Part shown: piece by piece, positions 27,667 to 35,877 of the stretch
Layout of the letters: every line of letters starts with the position of its first letter
Position numbering within the stretch: position 1 is the first letter of the stretch
Origin: Algoriphagus sp. CAU 1675
GTDB taxonomy: Bacteria > Bacteroidota > Bacteroidia > Cytophagales > Cyclobacteriaceae
NCBI RefSeq assembly: GCF_029222925.1
Contig: NZ_JARHUI010000005.1
Span: 248,001-312,000, forward strand
Direction: 5' to 3'
Length of the DNA: 64,000 bases
Notes under the pieces: generated by a model
Database searches by the model: none
What the model was told of the DNA's origin: nothing
Seen by the model: the letters and a program-made list of their open reading frames with translations, nothing else
Position numbers and translations under genes: made by a program

Positions 27667-27741
27667 TTTATTGTGGTTTAGCCAGATTTATAACTATTGT
27701 AAGAATTTAAACTGAAAAACCACAGGTTTTGATTCTAAGAA

Positions 27742-28515
27742 TTACAAATTATTGGCCTTTTTGATATAAAGTTCCAAAGCTCCAGTCATACTTGGTGCAT
27801 TCGGAAGCGGAGCTTCAATATCCAAAATCAATCCCATTTCCCTGACTGCCTGGGCAGTGGTGGGGCCAAAAGCTGCAATCCTAGTATTACCCTGCTCAAA
27901 ATCAGGGAAATTTTGTTTCAGGGACTTTATCCCAGAAGGACTATAGAAAGCAAGGATATCATATTTAACATCTGCCAAGTCAGATAGATCTGCCGCAACG
28001 GTATGGTAAATAATAGCTTCTGTAAATGCAATCCCGTTTTTATTCATGTAATCAGGAATATCATCCTTTCTGATATCGGAACAAGGGAACAAATATTTCT
28101 CGGACTTATGCTTTTTGAAATAATCAAACAAATCCTCAGCAGTTTTTTGCCCTACGAAAAGCTTTCTCTTCCGAATAACAATGTATTTCTGAAGGTAATG
28201 GGCCGTTTGGTCTGAAATACAGAAGTATTTCATATCGGCTGGCATCTCAATCTTAAACTCCTTACAGATCGCAAAAAAATGATCAATCGCATTCCGACTT
28301 GTAAAAATAATTGCGGTATGCTTTAATATGTCAATTTTTTGCTTTCTAAATTCCTTGGGTGGTACAGGCTCCACCTTTATAAATTGTCTAAAATCGATCT
28401 TGAGATTGTATTTTTCTGCAAGCTGAAAATATGGGGAATTTACATCACTTGGCTTCGGTTGGGAGACAAGAATACTTTTGACTGGCTTAAACCTATCCTT
28501 GATAGCTGCACTCAT
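27742..28515 (-). CDS. hemD: Uroporphyrinogen-III synthase
   Basis: 257 aa. The fold-defining pieces are ILVSQPKPSD near the start, IIFTSRNAIDHFFAI (about 69-83), FPCSDIRKDDIPDYM (about 142-156), YDILAFYSPSGIKSLKQNF and RIAAFGPTTAQAVREMGL. HemD sequences are very divergent, but the SxxAxxxF and FGPTTAxA patterns are those of the family; it closes hydroxymethylbilane to uroporphyrinogen III in tetrapyrrole synthesis. No other heme biosynthesis enzymes are adjacent; instead it sits between a DUF4271 gene (27 bp) and porP (75 bp). Confidence 0.82.
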   Translation of the reverse strand: MSAAIKDRFKPVKSILVSQPKPSDVNSPYFQLAEKYNLKIDFRQFIKVEPVPPKEFRKQKIDILKHTAIIFTSRNAIDHFFAICKEFKIEMPADMKYFCISDQTAHYLQKYIVIRKRKLFVGQKTAEDLFDYFKKHKSEKYLFPCSDIRKDDIPDYMNKNGIAFTEAIIYHTVAADLSDLADVKYDILAFYSPSGIKSLKQNFPDFEQGNTRIAAFGPTTAQAVREMGLILDIEAPLPNAPSMTGALELYIKKANNL

Positions 28516-28542
28516 GCTTGTTCAATCCTTTTAAAGTTTGAC

Positions 28543-29658
28543 TTATTGACCTAATTCCATGATCCATTTCGATAGAATCAAAAAAGGCACTAATTCGGCG
28601 ATGCAAAGGTAAGTAAATAAATGGTATTTCTTAAAGCTAAGCCTATTCATCATTATTAACATTAAGGCAGCAACCCCAAAAAGATATACCCAGAATAAGC
28701 TTAAAAAAGAAACTTCAAGCACCCTACGCATCCCCTGAAAATCATTAACCAGATAAAAGGCCAAAACCAAGATCAAAACTCCTCCGCCTAACGCTATCAG
28801 TCTCAGCAAGTAGAAAAAATGTGCAAATTCCAGCTTGGCCAAGTCAAATAAATAAGCAATAACCCGAATCCCAATAAACTTAAACACAGTCAACAACAAC
28901 AAGCCTAAAGAGCCAATCCCCCAGAGCAACATTAAACCTGAAAAATCCAGCCCAATCAAAGCTGAAAGCTCCTCTTCATGAAAAATCGCCAACCCTACTG
29001 TAAATGCCAAGGCAAGAATCATATTGACCAGCAAGACAAATAGTAGGACATCCAGAGAAAAGAATTTCTGCAAACTCCCGGTCTCTGAAAAATCTTCCGC
29101 ATTCAGAATATTCTGAGGTTTTGCCATCACCTCAAAAAGGTACGGGTGGGCAAGTTTGTAAAGTGCCAAAATCAATAAAATCACCAATATTGCAACCACA
29201 AAAAAGTCGCGAAGATTTTGGGGCAAAACATCTCTGACCAAAAACAAAGATTCATCACTGTCCCGAACTCCTTCCTCCTGTATCTTTCCCAATACTTTTT
29301 TCAAAATAACTTCATCTCGGGAAATTCCCTCCTTGAATAAGGTCAGCAGAATTTCTCCACTTTCTAACTCTTGGGAAAGCTCCTGCACTTTCCTAAATAA
29401 TACTGTATCTGCTTTGGCATGAAACCAAAGTTTCTCTCCGCTGAAAACCACTGTCTCCGCAGGAACCTTGAGTTGAAGGTAGGAAAGAGGAAAGGTATTG
29501 AGATCCAACTCTACGCTTATCCGGTCATTGGAGTAGAAAAAATCTTTAGAGTTGGGTTGCTGCCATCTATCGGACCAATCTTCTACTACCTGGGCCATAG
29601 TGGGTATGGTACTTAAAAACATCAAGTAAACAATCACAAACCGGACACAAAATCGCAT
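28543..29658 (-). CDS. DUF4271 domain membrane protein
   Basis: 371 aa. An N-terminal signal segment (about 1-22) is followed by roughly 130 residues of soluble, probably periplasmic domain, then six or seven membrane helices from about residue 152 to 366. The membrane part corresponds to DUF4271, a Bacteroidota-restricted domain without known function. It starts 3 bp after the end of the BamA-like gene and is followed 27 bp later by hemD, so the three are cotranscribed. Linkage to hemD and porP suggests an envelope or T9SS-related role, which is inference. Confidence 0.75.
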   Translation of the reverse strand: MRFCVRFVIVYLMFLSTIPTMAQVVEDWSDRWQQPNSKDFFYSNDRISVELDLNTFPLSYLQLKVPAETVVFSGEKLWFHAKADTVLFRKVQELSQELESGEILLTLFKEGISRDEVILKKVLGKIQEEGVRDSDESLFLVRDVLPQNLRDFFVVAILVILLILALYKLAHPYLFEVMAKPQNILNAEDFSETGSLQKFFSLDVLLFVLLVNMILALAFTVGLAIFHEEELSALIGLDFSGLMLLWGIGSLGLLLLTVFKFIGIRVIAYLFDLAKLEFAHFFYLLRLIALGGGVLILVLAFYLVNDFQGMRRVLEVSFLSLFWVYLFGVAALMLIMMNRLSFKKYHLFTYLCIAELVPFLILSKWIMELGQ

Positions 29659-29661
29659 AAA

Positions 29662-31365
29662 TCAGAATCTCGCTAGATACCCAAAATGAATTTTCGACAA
29701 AGAAAGAGACAGGGGCTGTTCCTGGGATTTGCCAACAGCGTAGATAAATCTAAACACTCCATTACCGGTTTCAAGATTAATCCCAGTTCCCAAAGCCACT
29801 GGCTTTTCCATTTCATTTGCAAAATAAGGGTTTTCTAAGATGCCCGCATCAGCAAAAACCAGGAGATACGAGTCATTCCCAAAAAAAAGCCTCTGTTCGA
29901 AATTCAAATACATATATCTCCCTGCATAAAAATAGTTTTCGTTGAATCCGCGGATACTCTTCAATCCACCAAGACGAAACAGGTCATTTACCAAAAGGTT
30001 CTTGTTCTCTATCCAACCCGCAAATGCACCCAAAAATACCCCCCAATGAGGCTTTAGAAACACGTGTTGTTCTGCACTAATTTTCCCCATATACTGGGGA
30101 GTCTTAAGGTCTATACCTGAATAAACAGACTCAGGAATTCCCGTATTTTGCAAAATACGTTTGTTGCCCGCAGAAAACTCGCCCACAAACCGAGCCCCCC
30201 TTCTCGGAAAAACAGGATCGTCCAACAAATTCATATCCATGGATACCCCAAACTGATTCCACCTGAAATCAGCCAGATCGGGCAAAGTCTCGGCATTTTT
30301 ATAAGCCAAAGTGGAAATCAAATCACTAGCCTGCCTCCTGTTGAAAAAACGGAAATACAAATGAGGATTGGCACGAAACGCAAAATCAATTCCGAAAACA
30401 CGGTTCAAAAAGCTGCTGTCTTGCTTAAGAAGGGAAAAATCCGCAGAAACATCCAATAATGAGTTGAATACAAAGGATTCCTTTAGCTTGAGGCTGAGGT
30501 TTTGAGTAAGGGGATTGAATCGCTGCCAATGTACCTCCACATCTCTTCCTCTTCCTCCTAAATGCCTCAACTCAAGATCAAATTGCCCTGTAAAAAGAAC
30601 TTTTCCGGGTTCATTTTCATTGGGAAGAACTCCTATCACACCATCCAATACATTGGCATTCCTTTCGATAAGGTTGAAAATTGGTTGGGCCTTTTTCTGG
30701 CGAAAATACAATTCCGGAGTCCCGTTAAGCCTGAAATAATTAGATCTTCGGAGATTCCGCTCCGCCAAATCCAGATCTTTCTGAGAAAAAGGGTCCCCGG
30801 GACCCAAGCCTGAAAGCAATTGGGCGTATACCGGTGCTGTTTTGCTTCCATCTCCAAGCTTCAGACTATCCCAAAGAATCATCGGCCCCCAATCAAAGGC
30901 CATTGAAGCATCCAGGCTTCCCTCCTCTCTGGAAATACTATCCAGTTTGACCGTTGCAAAGGGATATCCTTCATTTTCTGCCTGATTCAATACCTGCCCT
31001 AACACCGAATTGAGTTCATTCCAAGAAAGGACCAAAGGAAAATCCTGATTCAAAAAGCCTTGTGGAACATTCCCTTTGCGTAGGATTACATTTTGGATTT
31101 TTGGACCCGTTTTGACCAAAATCAAAACGGAATCTTTTCCAATGTTCATCCTGTCAAAGAATGCTCCCGGAAATCCCTTCAACTGGTAATCTTTCAAAAG
31201 TGAATCAAGAAATCTTTCCCCTTTTTCAAAATCCTTGAACTCCTGCCATTCCCTTTGCTCCTCCTGTCCATTTTCTTTTACACTTAACCAAACAGAGTCC
31301 TGAGCAAAGGCCGTATTGCCAAGTGCAAGAATTGCAATCTGAATGAACCAAAAGAAGTTTTTCAA
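29662..31365 (-). CDS. BamA/TamA-like outer membrane barrel protein
   Basis: 567 aa from a TTG start at 31365; codons before it give no better start. Signal peptide with cleavage after TAFA. The N-terminal 200 residues contain POTRA-like units (KTGPKIQNVILRKGNVPQGF; LSWNELNSVLGQVLNQAENE; DLDLAERNLRRSNYFR), followed by a 16-stranded D15/surface-antigen type barrel with RLGGLKSIRGFNENYF (the conserved RGF loop-6 motif) and a C-terminal aromatic residue in FGYLARF. It is shorter than true BamA, which is encoded at 54.5 kb, so this is a specialised Omp85 paralogue. First gene of the minus-strand unit leading to DUF4271 and hemD. Confidence 0.8.
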   Translation of the reverse strand: MKNFFWFIQIAILALGNTAFAQDSVWLSVKENGQEEQREWQEFKDFEKGERFLDSLLKDYQLKGFPGAFFDRMNIGKDSVLILVKTGPKIQNVILRKGNVPQGFLNQDFPLVLSWNELNSVLGQVLNQAENEGYPFATVKLDSISREEGSLDASMAFDWGPMILWDSLKLGDGSKTAPVYAQLLSGLGPGDPFSQKDLDLAERNLRRSNYFRLNGTPELYFRQKKAQPIFNLIERNANVLDGVIGVLPNENEPGKVLFTGQFDLELRHLGGRGRDVEVHWQRFNPLTQNLSLKLKESFVFNSLLDVSADFSLLKQDSSFLNRVFGIDFAFRANPHLYFRFFNRRQASDLISTLAYKNAETLPDLADFRWNQFGVSMDMNLLDDPVFPRRGARFVGEFSAGNKRILQNTGIPESVYSGIDLKTPQYMGKISAEQHVFLKPHWGVFLGAFAGWIENKNLLVNDLFRLGGLKSIRGFNENYFYAGRYMYLNFEQRLFFGNDSYLLVFADAGILENPYFANEMEKPVALGTGINLETGNGVFRFIYAVGKSQEQPLSLSLSKIHFGYLARF

Positions 31366-31384
31366 TGTCAGGACTGGGAAAGAT

Positions 31385-31400
31385 TATATTTGCAAATTAA
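31385..31400. promoter_or_regulatory. Overlapping divergent promoters of hemW and the BamA-like gene
   Basis: TATATTTG at 31385-31392 is an exact TAnnTTTG -7 element for hemW. Directly adjoining, CAAATTAA at 31393-31400 reads TTAATTTG on the minus strand, one mismatch from the same consensus, for the BamA-like gene. The junction is the palindrome ATTTGCAAAT. The hemW box lies inside an apparent upstream extension of hemW and so favours the TTG start at 31412. Confidence 0.55.
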
Positions 31401-31411
31401 AAGAATTCGAA

Positions 31412-32533
31412 TTGGCAGGCATCTACATCCATATTCCATTTTGCAAGCAGGCATGCCATTACTGTGATTTTCACTTTAGCACGAATACCTCCCGTCTAGA
31501 AGAAATGGTTCTTTCTATTGTGGAAGAAATGGAAATGAGGAAAGATTATTTGAATGGAGAGGCCATTGAAACCATTTATTTCGGAGGAGGGACCCCTTCT
31601 CTACCCGATGCCGAACAAATTGGTTTGATTCTCGAAAAAGCCAAATCCCTGTTTAAAAGCTCCCCCATTGAAGTCACTCTGGAGGCCAATCCGGATGATC
31701 TGAGTCAAGAAAAGCTTGAAGCATGGAAAGCATTAGGAATAGATAGGCTAAGCCTTGGAATTCAGAGTTTCGACGATAAGGTCCTTCGTTTTTATAACAG
31801 GGCTCATAATTCAAAGGAATCCCTTCAGGCTATCGAGAAAGCAAGAAAAGCAGGCTTTGAAAAATTCAGCATAGACCTGATTTACGGGTTTCCCTATTCC
31901 GATCATTCCCTTTGGAACAAAGATTTGGAAACCGCCTTGAAACTCGACCCCAGCCATCTATCCTGTTATTCTCTAACAGTGGAGCCTAGAACCGCACTGG
32001 GCAATTGGAGTCAAAAAGGGAAGTTTCAACCTGCGGATGAGGATTTTGTTGCTGAGCAATTCGAGATTTTACAGGAAAAAACAGAGGCATTTGGCTACGA
32101 GCAATATGAAATTTCAAATTTTGCCAAGCCCGGACAATATGCCATTCACAATACTAATTATTGGAAAAGAGTTTCCTATCTGGGTTTGGGACCCGGAGCT
32201 CATTCCTTCGACGGAAAAAAAAGAGGATTTAACATAGCCAACAATGCACTCTATCTCAAGCATATTCAAACCGGTCAATTGCCATTTGAAACCGAAGAGT
32301 TGAGTGAATCCGATCTGCTAAATGAATACATTCTAACCGGGTTGAGGACCAGTTGGGGAATAGACCTGGATTTGATCCGAGAGGATTTTAAGACAGATCT
32401 TTTTGATTTGAAAAAGCGGGAGATAGAACAAATGGGCTCCGAAGGTTGGCTGATTTGGAAAGATAAAAACCTATCTTTGAGCAAATCCGGAAAGATCCTT
32501 GCCGATAGCATCGCAGAGGCCCTTTTCATTTAA
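31412..32533 (+). CDS. hemW: Radical SAM heme chaperone HemW
   Basis: 373 aa from the TTG at 31412, chosen because homologues begin at this point (LAGIYIHIPFCKQACHYCDF) and because a -7 promoter box lies between this codon and the in-frame ATG at 31343; from that ATG it would be 396 aa. The radical SAM cluster motif is CxxxCxxC in CKQACHYC. GGGTPSL and the glycine-rich SAM-binding segment follow, and the C-terminal HemN-type domain (LLNEYILTGLRTSWGID) is present. HemW binds heme and delivers it to respiratory enzymes; it is often misnamed oxygen-independent coproporphyrinogen oxidase. Confidence 0.9.
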   Translation: MAGIYIHIPFCKQACHYCDFHFSTNTSRLEEMVLSIVEEMEMRKDYLNGEAIETIYFGGGTPSLPDAEQIGLILEKAKSLFKSSPIEVTLEANPDDLSQEKLEAWKALGIDRLSLGIQSFDDKVLRFYNRAHNSKESLQAIEKARKAGFEKFSIDLIYGFPYSDHSLWNKDLETALKLDPSHLSCYSLTVEPRTALGNWSQKGKFQPADEDFVAEQFEILQEKTEAFGYEQYEISNFAKPGQYAIHNTNYWKRVSYLGLGPGAHSFDGKKRGFNIANNALYLKHIQTGQLPFETEELSESDLLNEYILTGLRTSWGIDLDLIREDFKTDLFDLKKREIEQMGSEGWLIWKDKNLSLSKSGKILADSIAEALFI

Positions 32534-32540
32534 ATTTAAA

Positions 32541-32852
32541 ATGTACAACGGTAGTAATAACGGTAGAAAAAAGGAAGCTGCACCCTTAGAAGAAGCATTC
32601 AATGAGCTTTTGAAAGCTTACCGTCTGGAGGGAAAATTTCGGGAAAAATCACTGATTCACGAATGGAAAGAGTTGGTGGGAAAAACTATTGCTGACCGTA
32701 CTGAATCTGTTTTCATCCGAGATAAAAAGCTCTATGTGAAATTGACATCTGGCCCAGTCAAGAGAGAAATACAGATGAATAAGAGTAAAATACTCAGGCT
32801 TATAGAAGAAAAAGTCGGTGAAGGGATAGTAAGTGAACTTATTTGTCTGTGA
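32541..32852 (+). CDS. DUF721 family protein
   Basis: 103 aa from the ATG at 32541; an in-frame ATG at 32499 overlaps the end of hemW and is rejected. The core LEEAFNELLKAYRLEGKFRE, IHEWKELVGKTIADRTESVF and LYVKLTSGPVKREIQMNKSK match DUF721 (DciA-like/zinc-ribbon-associated) proteins. Some DUF721 proteins relate to DciA, the loader of the replicative helicase in bacteria without DnaC; whether that applies here is uncertain. It follows hemW by 7 bp. Confidence 0.8.
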   Translation: MYNGSNNGRKKEAAPLEEAFNELLKAYRLEGKFREKSLIHEWKELVGKTIADRTESVFIRDKKLYVKLTSGPVKREIQMNKSKILRLIEEKVGEGIVSELICL

Positions 32853-32955
32853 GTATTCCTTCTCTTTTTGTAATTTTTAACAAAGCTCAAGTTAGGTATC
32901 TAGTTCATTAGCCACATTTTCCATTCCCTTTGAGTAATATTGGGGGAGTAAATCC

Positions 32956-35019
32956 ATGCCGAAACTGCCCAACCTAAATATCGGAAAGCTCAGCTTTTTA
33001 CTGGCCATACTTGTCTGGCTGGCCTTGCTGTTTGTGGACTTGGTTAGGCTTTTTGGCACCATCAATGAAATTGACTCTGGAATCGCCCAAGAATTCACCT
33101 GGATTCTTGAGATTCTATTTTTCCTTACTGTCTATTGGTTCTACAACTATTCCATTAGCAGAAACACCCAAAATGATTTTCTAAATCTCATTTGGCGAGC
33201 AGCTTCCACGGGAATATTTGCTTCTGGGAGTATGATCCTAATCGATCTTTTCTATCAGGTACTGGGCGACAGTAAATTAGGTCAAGAGCCTTTTTTGAAA
33301 AACTTCTTCTACCACATTCATTTTGCCCTCGTAACAGCCTTTCTGATTTCTGCGAGTATATTATGGAAAAACCTTATACTCTATCAAAGAAGCAAGAAAG
33401 TGGTCAAGCAGTGGCAAACCTTTGAATTTGCCCAGCTACTGGCCATGTTCTTTATTTTTTTCAATCAGAACACCTTTGATTATAGCTTTATTTTCGGAAT
33501 GGTCTTGCTTTCGGGACTGGGCCTAATCCTATCTGCTAATCTGAAATGGATTCCTTATCTGACTTTCAAAGAAAAATGGAAGTCTCTTCTTTTCCTCTTT
33601 CTGATATTGCTGAGCACGGGATTCCTTTTTATTCAGACATTTTCCTACAGCAGCCAGCAACAGACCTATCCGGTCAATCTGATGGACAATCTTTTCCTGA
33701 TTATCCTCTTTGTATTTGTATTTGTCTATGCTCTGTTTAGTTTTTTGGTCACGCTTTTCAACCTACCCACTTCTTCCGTATTTGAGCAGAAGCTGACCGA
33801 AGCTATCAACTTTCAGAGGCTTAGTCAGTCTATCAAACCTGAAGAGAGCGAGGAGCAGGTTTTGGATATTTTGGTGGATTCCTGTATGAGTGCATCGTAT
33901 GCCGACGGGGCATGGCTTGAACTGCAGCATGAAAGCTCCCATACTGAAATTTCTAATTTGCGCTTTTTGGAACAGGATACCTTGGAAGAATTGAGGAAAG
34001 TAATTAATTCCCATAAACAGGTGACCGAATGGGAAAGTGAAGAAAAGCCTGAAAACCTTGGCCTTTTGGCAATCCGTCTAGCTCATCCCAAATTTGAATC
34101 AGCGCTAATTGCTCCCTTGGTGGTCAATAAAGAGATAATTGGGAAAATGATCCTCTGCAAGGAGGTAAAAGAGGGATTCAATAAAGAGATGACCAACATC
34201 ATTAGCACCTTCGTCCGGCAGGCATGTATTGCAGTGGAAAACCACCGCCTTCTCAACCAGGCCATTCAAAACGAACGCTACCAGGAAGAGCTAAAGATTG
34301 CCCAAAGAGTTCAGAAATCACTGCTCCCAACCCGGCTGGACCATAATAAGGCTTTCGAAATCACAGCCTATTCCAACGCTGCCGATGAGGTTGGAGGGGA
34401 TTATTACGACACCTATCAATTGGATGAAGATCGTTTTGTCCTAGTAATGGGGGATGTTTCAGGAAAGGGAACCTCAGCTGCCTTTCATATGTCCCAGATG
34501 AAAGGGATATTCCAAAGCTTGATCCAGCTTGGACTTTCCCCTGGAGAGTTTATGATACAGGCCAACTCAGCATTGAGCAGATGCCTGGAAAAAAACCACT
34601 TTATTACTGCCTCCATATTTATTATCAATACCAAAGAACAAACCATTTGTCACTCCAGAGCTGGGCATTTGCCTACCCTTCTCCATCATCACCTCAGTGG
34701 GAAGGCGGAGTTTTTGATGCCTGATGGACTGGGCTTAGGTATTTTAAGAAACATGCAATATGAAAACCACGTTGAAGAAATGACGTTTTCATATCAGTCA
34801 GGAGATATTTTGGTACTGTATACCGATGGGATAGTGGAAGCCAAAAACCAGAATTCCCAGCAGTTTGGAACAGGATTAATCCAATCCATTGTGGAAGCCC
34901 ACAGCCAACTCAGTCCCAAAGAAATCCAATTGAAACTGATTGATTCCCTACACGAATTTGTGGGTGGGGATGGAATGATAGATGATGATTATTCACTGAT
35001 GGTTGTGAAATTCACCTAA
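32956..35019 (+). CDS. SpoIIE-type PP2C phosphatase with membrane sensor and GAF domain
   Basis: 687 aa. Seven or eight membrane helices (about 12-32, 46-64, 84-102, 117-137, 157-172, 176-196, 209-229, 245-268), then a GAF domain (about 297-430), a short coiled linker, and a SpoIIE/RsbU-like PP2C domain (about 465-687). The phosphatase metal-binding residues are visible: D482 in VGGDYYD, D500 in VMGDVSGKGT, and the late DDDYSLMVV. It should dephosphorylate an anti-sigma-factor antagonist such as the STAS protein encoded next, in response to a membrane signal. The downstream gene begins at the next base after the stop. Confidence 0.92.
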   Translation: MPKLPNLNIGKLSFLLAILVWLALLFVDLVRLFGTINEIDSGIAQEFTWILEILFFLTVYWFYNYSISRNTQNDFLNLIWRAASTGIFASGSMILIDLFYQVLGDSKLGQEPFLKNFFYHIHFALVTAFLISASILWKNLILYQRSKKVVKQWQTFEFAQLLAMFFIFFNQNTFDYSFIFGMVLLSGLGLILSANLKWIPYLTFKEKWKSLLFLFLILLSTGFLFIQTFSYSSQQQTYPVNLMDNLFLIILFVFVFVYALFSFLVTLFNLPTSSVFEQKLTEAINFQRLSQSIKPEESEEQVLDILVDSCMSASYADGAWLELQHESSHTEISNLRFLEQDTLEELRKVINSHKQVTEWESEEKPENLGLLAIRLAHPKFESALIAPLVVNKEIIGKMILCKEVKEGFNKEMTNIISTFVRQACIAVENHRLLNQAIQNERYQEELKIAQRVQKSLLPTRLDHNKAFEITAYSNAADEVGGDYYDTYQLDEDRFVLVMGDVSGKGTSAAFHMSQMKGIFQSLIQLGLSPGEFMIQANSALSRCLEKNHFITASIFIINTKEQTICHSRAGHLPTLLHHHLSGKAEFLMPDGLGLGILRNMQYENHVEEMTFSYQSGDILVLYTDGIVEAKNQNSQQFGTGLIQSIVEAHSQLSPKEIQLKLIDSLHEFVGGDGMIDDDYSLMVVKFT

Positions 35020-35028
35020 GTGCAAAAC

Positions 35029-35373
35029 ATGAAACAAATGCTTTCAATAGAAGTATTACAAGATCAAAATCACAGCATCCTTCTTCTGGAAGGTGAAATC
35101 GATGCCAGCAACTCCATCCAACTGGATGAATCCATTCGCTCTCTTGCTGACAATGGAGCACAATCTATCCTTGTGGACGGGAGTAAGCTTGAATATATTT
35201 CCTCTGCAGGGCTAGGGGTATTTATGTCTTATTTAGAAGATTTTCAGGAAAACGGTATCAGTTTGAAAATTTACTCTTTGACCCCAAGGGTTTTAGAAGT
35301 ATTCAAAATCCTTGGACTTGACCAATTGATTTCCATTTTCCCGGACAAGACAACCGCACTTAGGGAAGACTGA
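35029..35373 (+). CDS. STAS domain protein (anti-sigma factor antagonist-like)
   Basis: 114 aa from ATG 35029; a GTG directly after the phosphatase stop (35020) would add three codons. STAS fold of the SpoIIAA/RsbV type with EGEIDASNSIQLDESI, ILVDGSKLEYISSAGLGVF and VFKILGLDQLI. The conserved phosphorylatable serine pair in YISSAG is S58/S59 with this start, the same place as Ser58 of Bacillus SpoIIAA. It would be phosphorylated by the HATPase encoded next and dephosphorylated by the SpoIIE-type phosphatase, forming a partner-switching module. No target sigma factor is nearby. Confidence 0.9.
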   Translation: MKQMLSIEVLQDQNHSILLLEGEIDASNSIQLDESIRSLADNGAQSILVDGSKLEYISSAGLGVFMSYLEDFQENGISLKIYSLTPRVLEVFKILGLDQLISIFPDKTTALRED

Positions 35374-35375
35374 AA

Positions 35376-35789
35376 ATGCAGCACAAAATTCAGATAGCCT
35401 GCCGTACAACTGCTCTGGCTGACCTGAGGGCATTTCTTCAGGACACCCTGGAAAAGTTGGACATTGCTGCCAAAGACCGGCATCAAGTCACTTTGGCCGT
35501 AGAGGAAGTATGTGCAAACCTCATTATCCACTCCCATCAATGCAATGAACAAAACCACATAAATCTGGAAGTACAGGATTTTCCGGACAAATTGGTTTTT
35601 GAAATCAAAGACAAAGGACAGGCATTTAATTTATTGGATTATGAGGTACCGGACCTCAAAAAAGTAATTTCAGAGAAGAGAAAAGGAGGCTTAGGCATTA
35701 TTTTGGTTAAGAAAATTATGGATGAAATCGAGTTTGAATCCAAGCAGGGCACCAATATCTGCCGCTTGATCAAAAGATTTCGATCCTAA
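35376..35789 (+). CDS. RsbW/SpoIIAB-like HATPase (anti-sigma factor/serine kinase)
   Basis: 137 aa GHKL ATPase domain. The N box is LAVEEVCANLIIHSH (metal-binding Glu/Asn pattern), the G1 box is EIKDKGQAFNLL and the G2-like end is GGLGIILVKKIMDEIEF. In partner switching such a protein binds either its STAS antagonist, which it phosphorylates, or a target such as a sigma factor. It starts 2 bp after the STAS gene. The target in this organism is not visible from the window. Confidence 0.9.
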   Translation: MQHKIQIACRTTALADLRAFLQDTLEKLDIAAKDRHQVTLAVEEVCANLIIHSHQCNEQNHINLEVQDFPDKLVFEIKDKGQAFNLLDYEVPDLKKVISEKRKGGLGIILVKKIMDEIEFESKQGTNICRLIKRFRS

Positions 35790-35836
35790 TTCTTGTTAAA
35801 TCCTAATCCTCAAAGGCATTTCCCCTGAAATCCTAA

Positions 35837-35844
35837 TAAATTTG
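35837..35844 (+). promoter_or_regulatory. -7 promoter element before the first PPIase gene
   Basis: TAAATTTG fits TAnnTTTG exactly, 33 bp before the ATG at 35878 and 47 bp after the stop of the HATPase gene. It suggests that the PPIase pair is its own transcription unit. Confidence 0.55.
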
Positions 35845-35877
35845 TAACATTGCATCTCCAAATCAGCCTTCTGATAC

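Noticed and set aside
27672-27724. TGTGGTTT/AAACCACA inverted repeat between hemD and porP as a terminator
   Set aside because: The loop would be 37 bases and there is no T-run in the direction of hemD transcription, so it is probably chance in AT-rich sequence.
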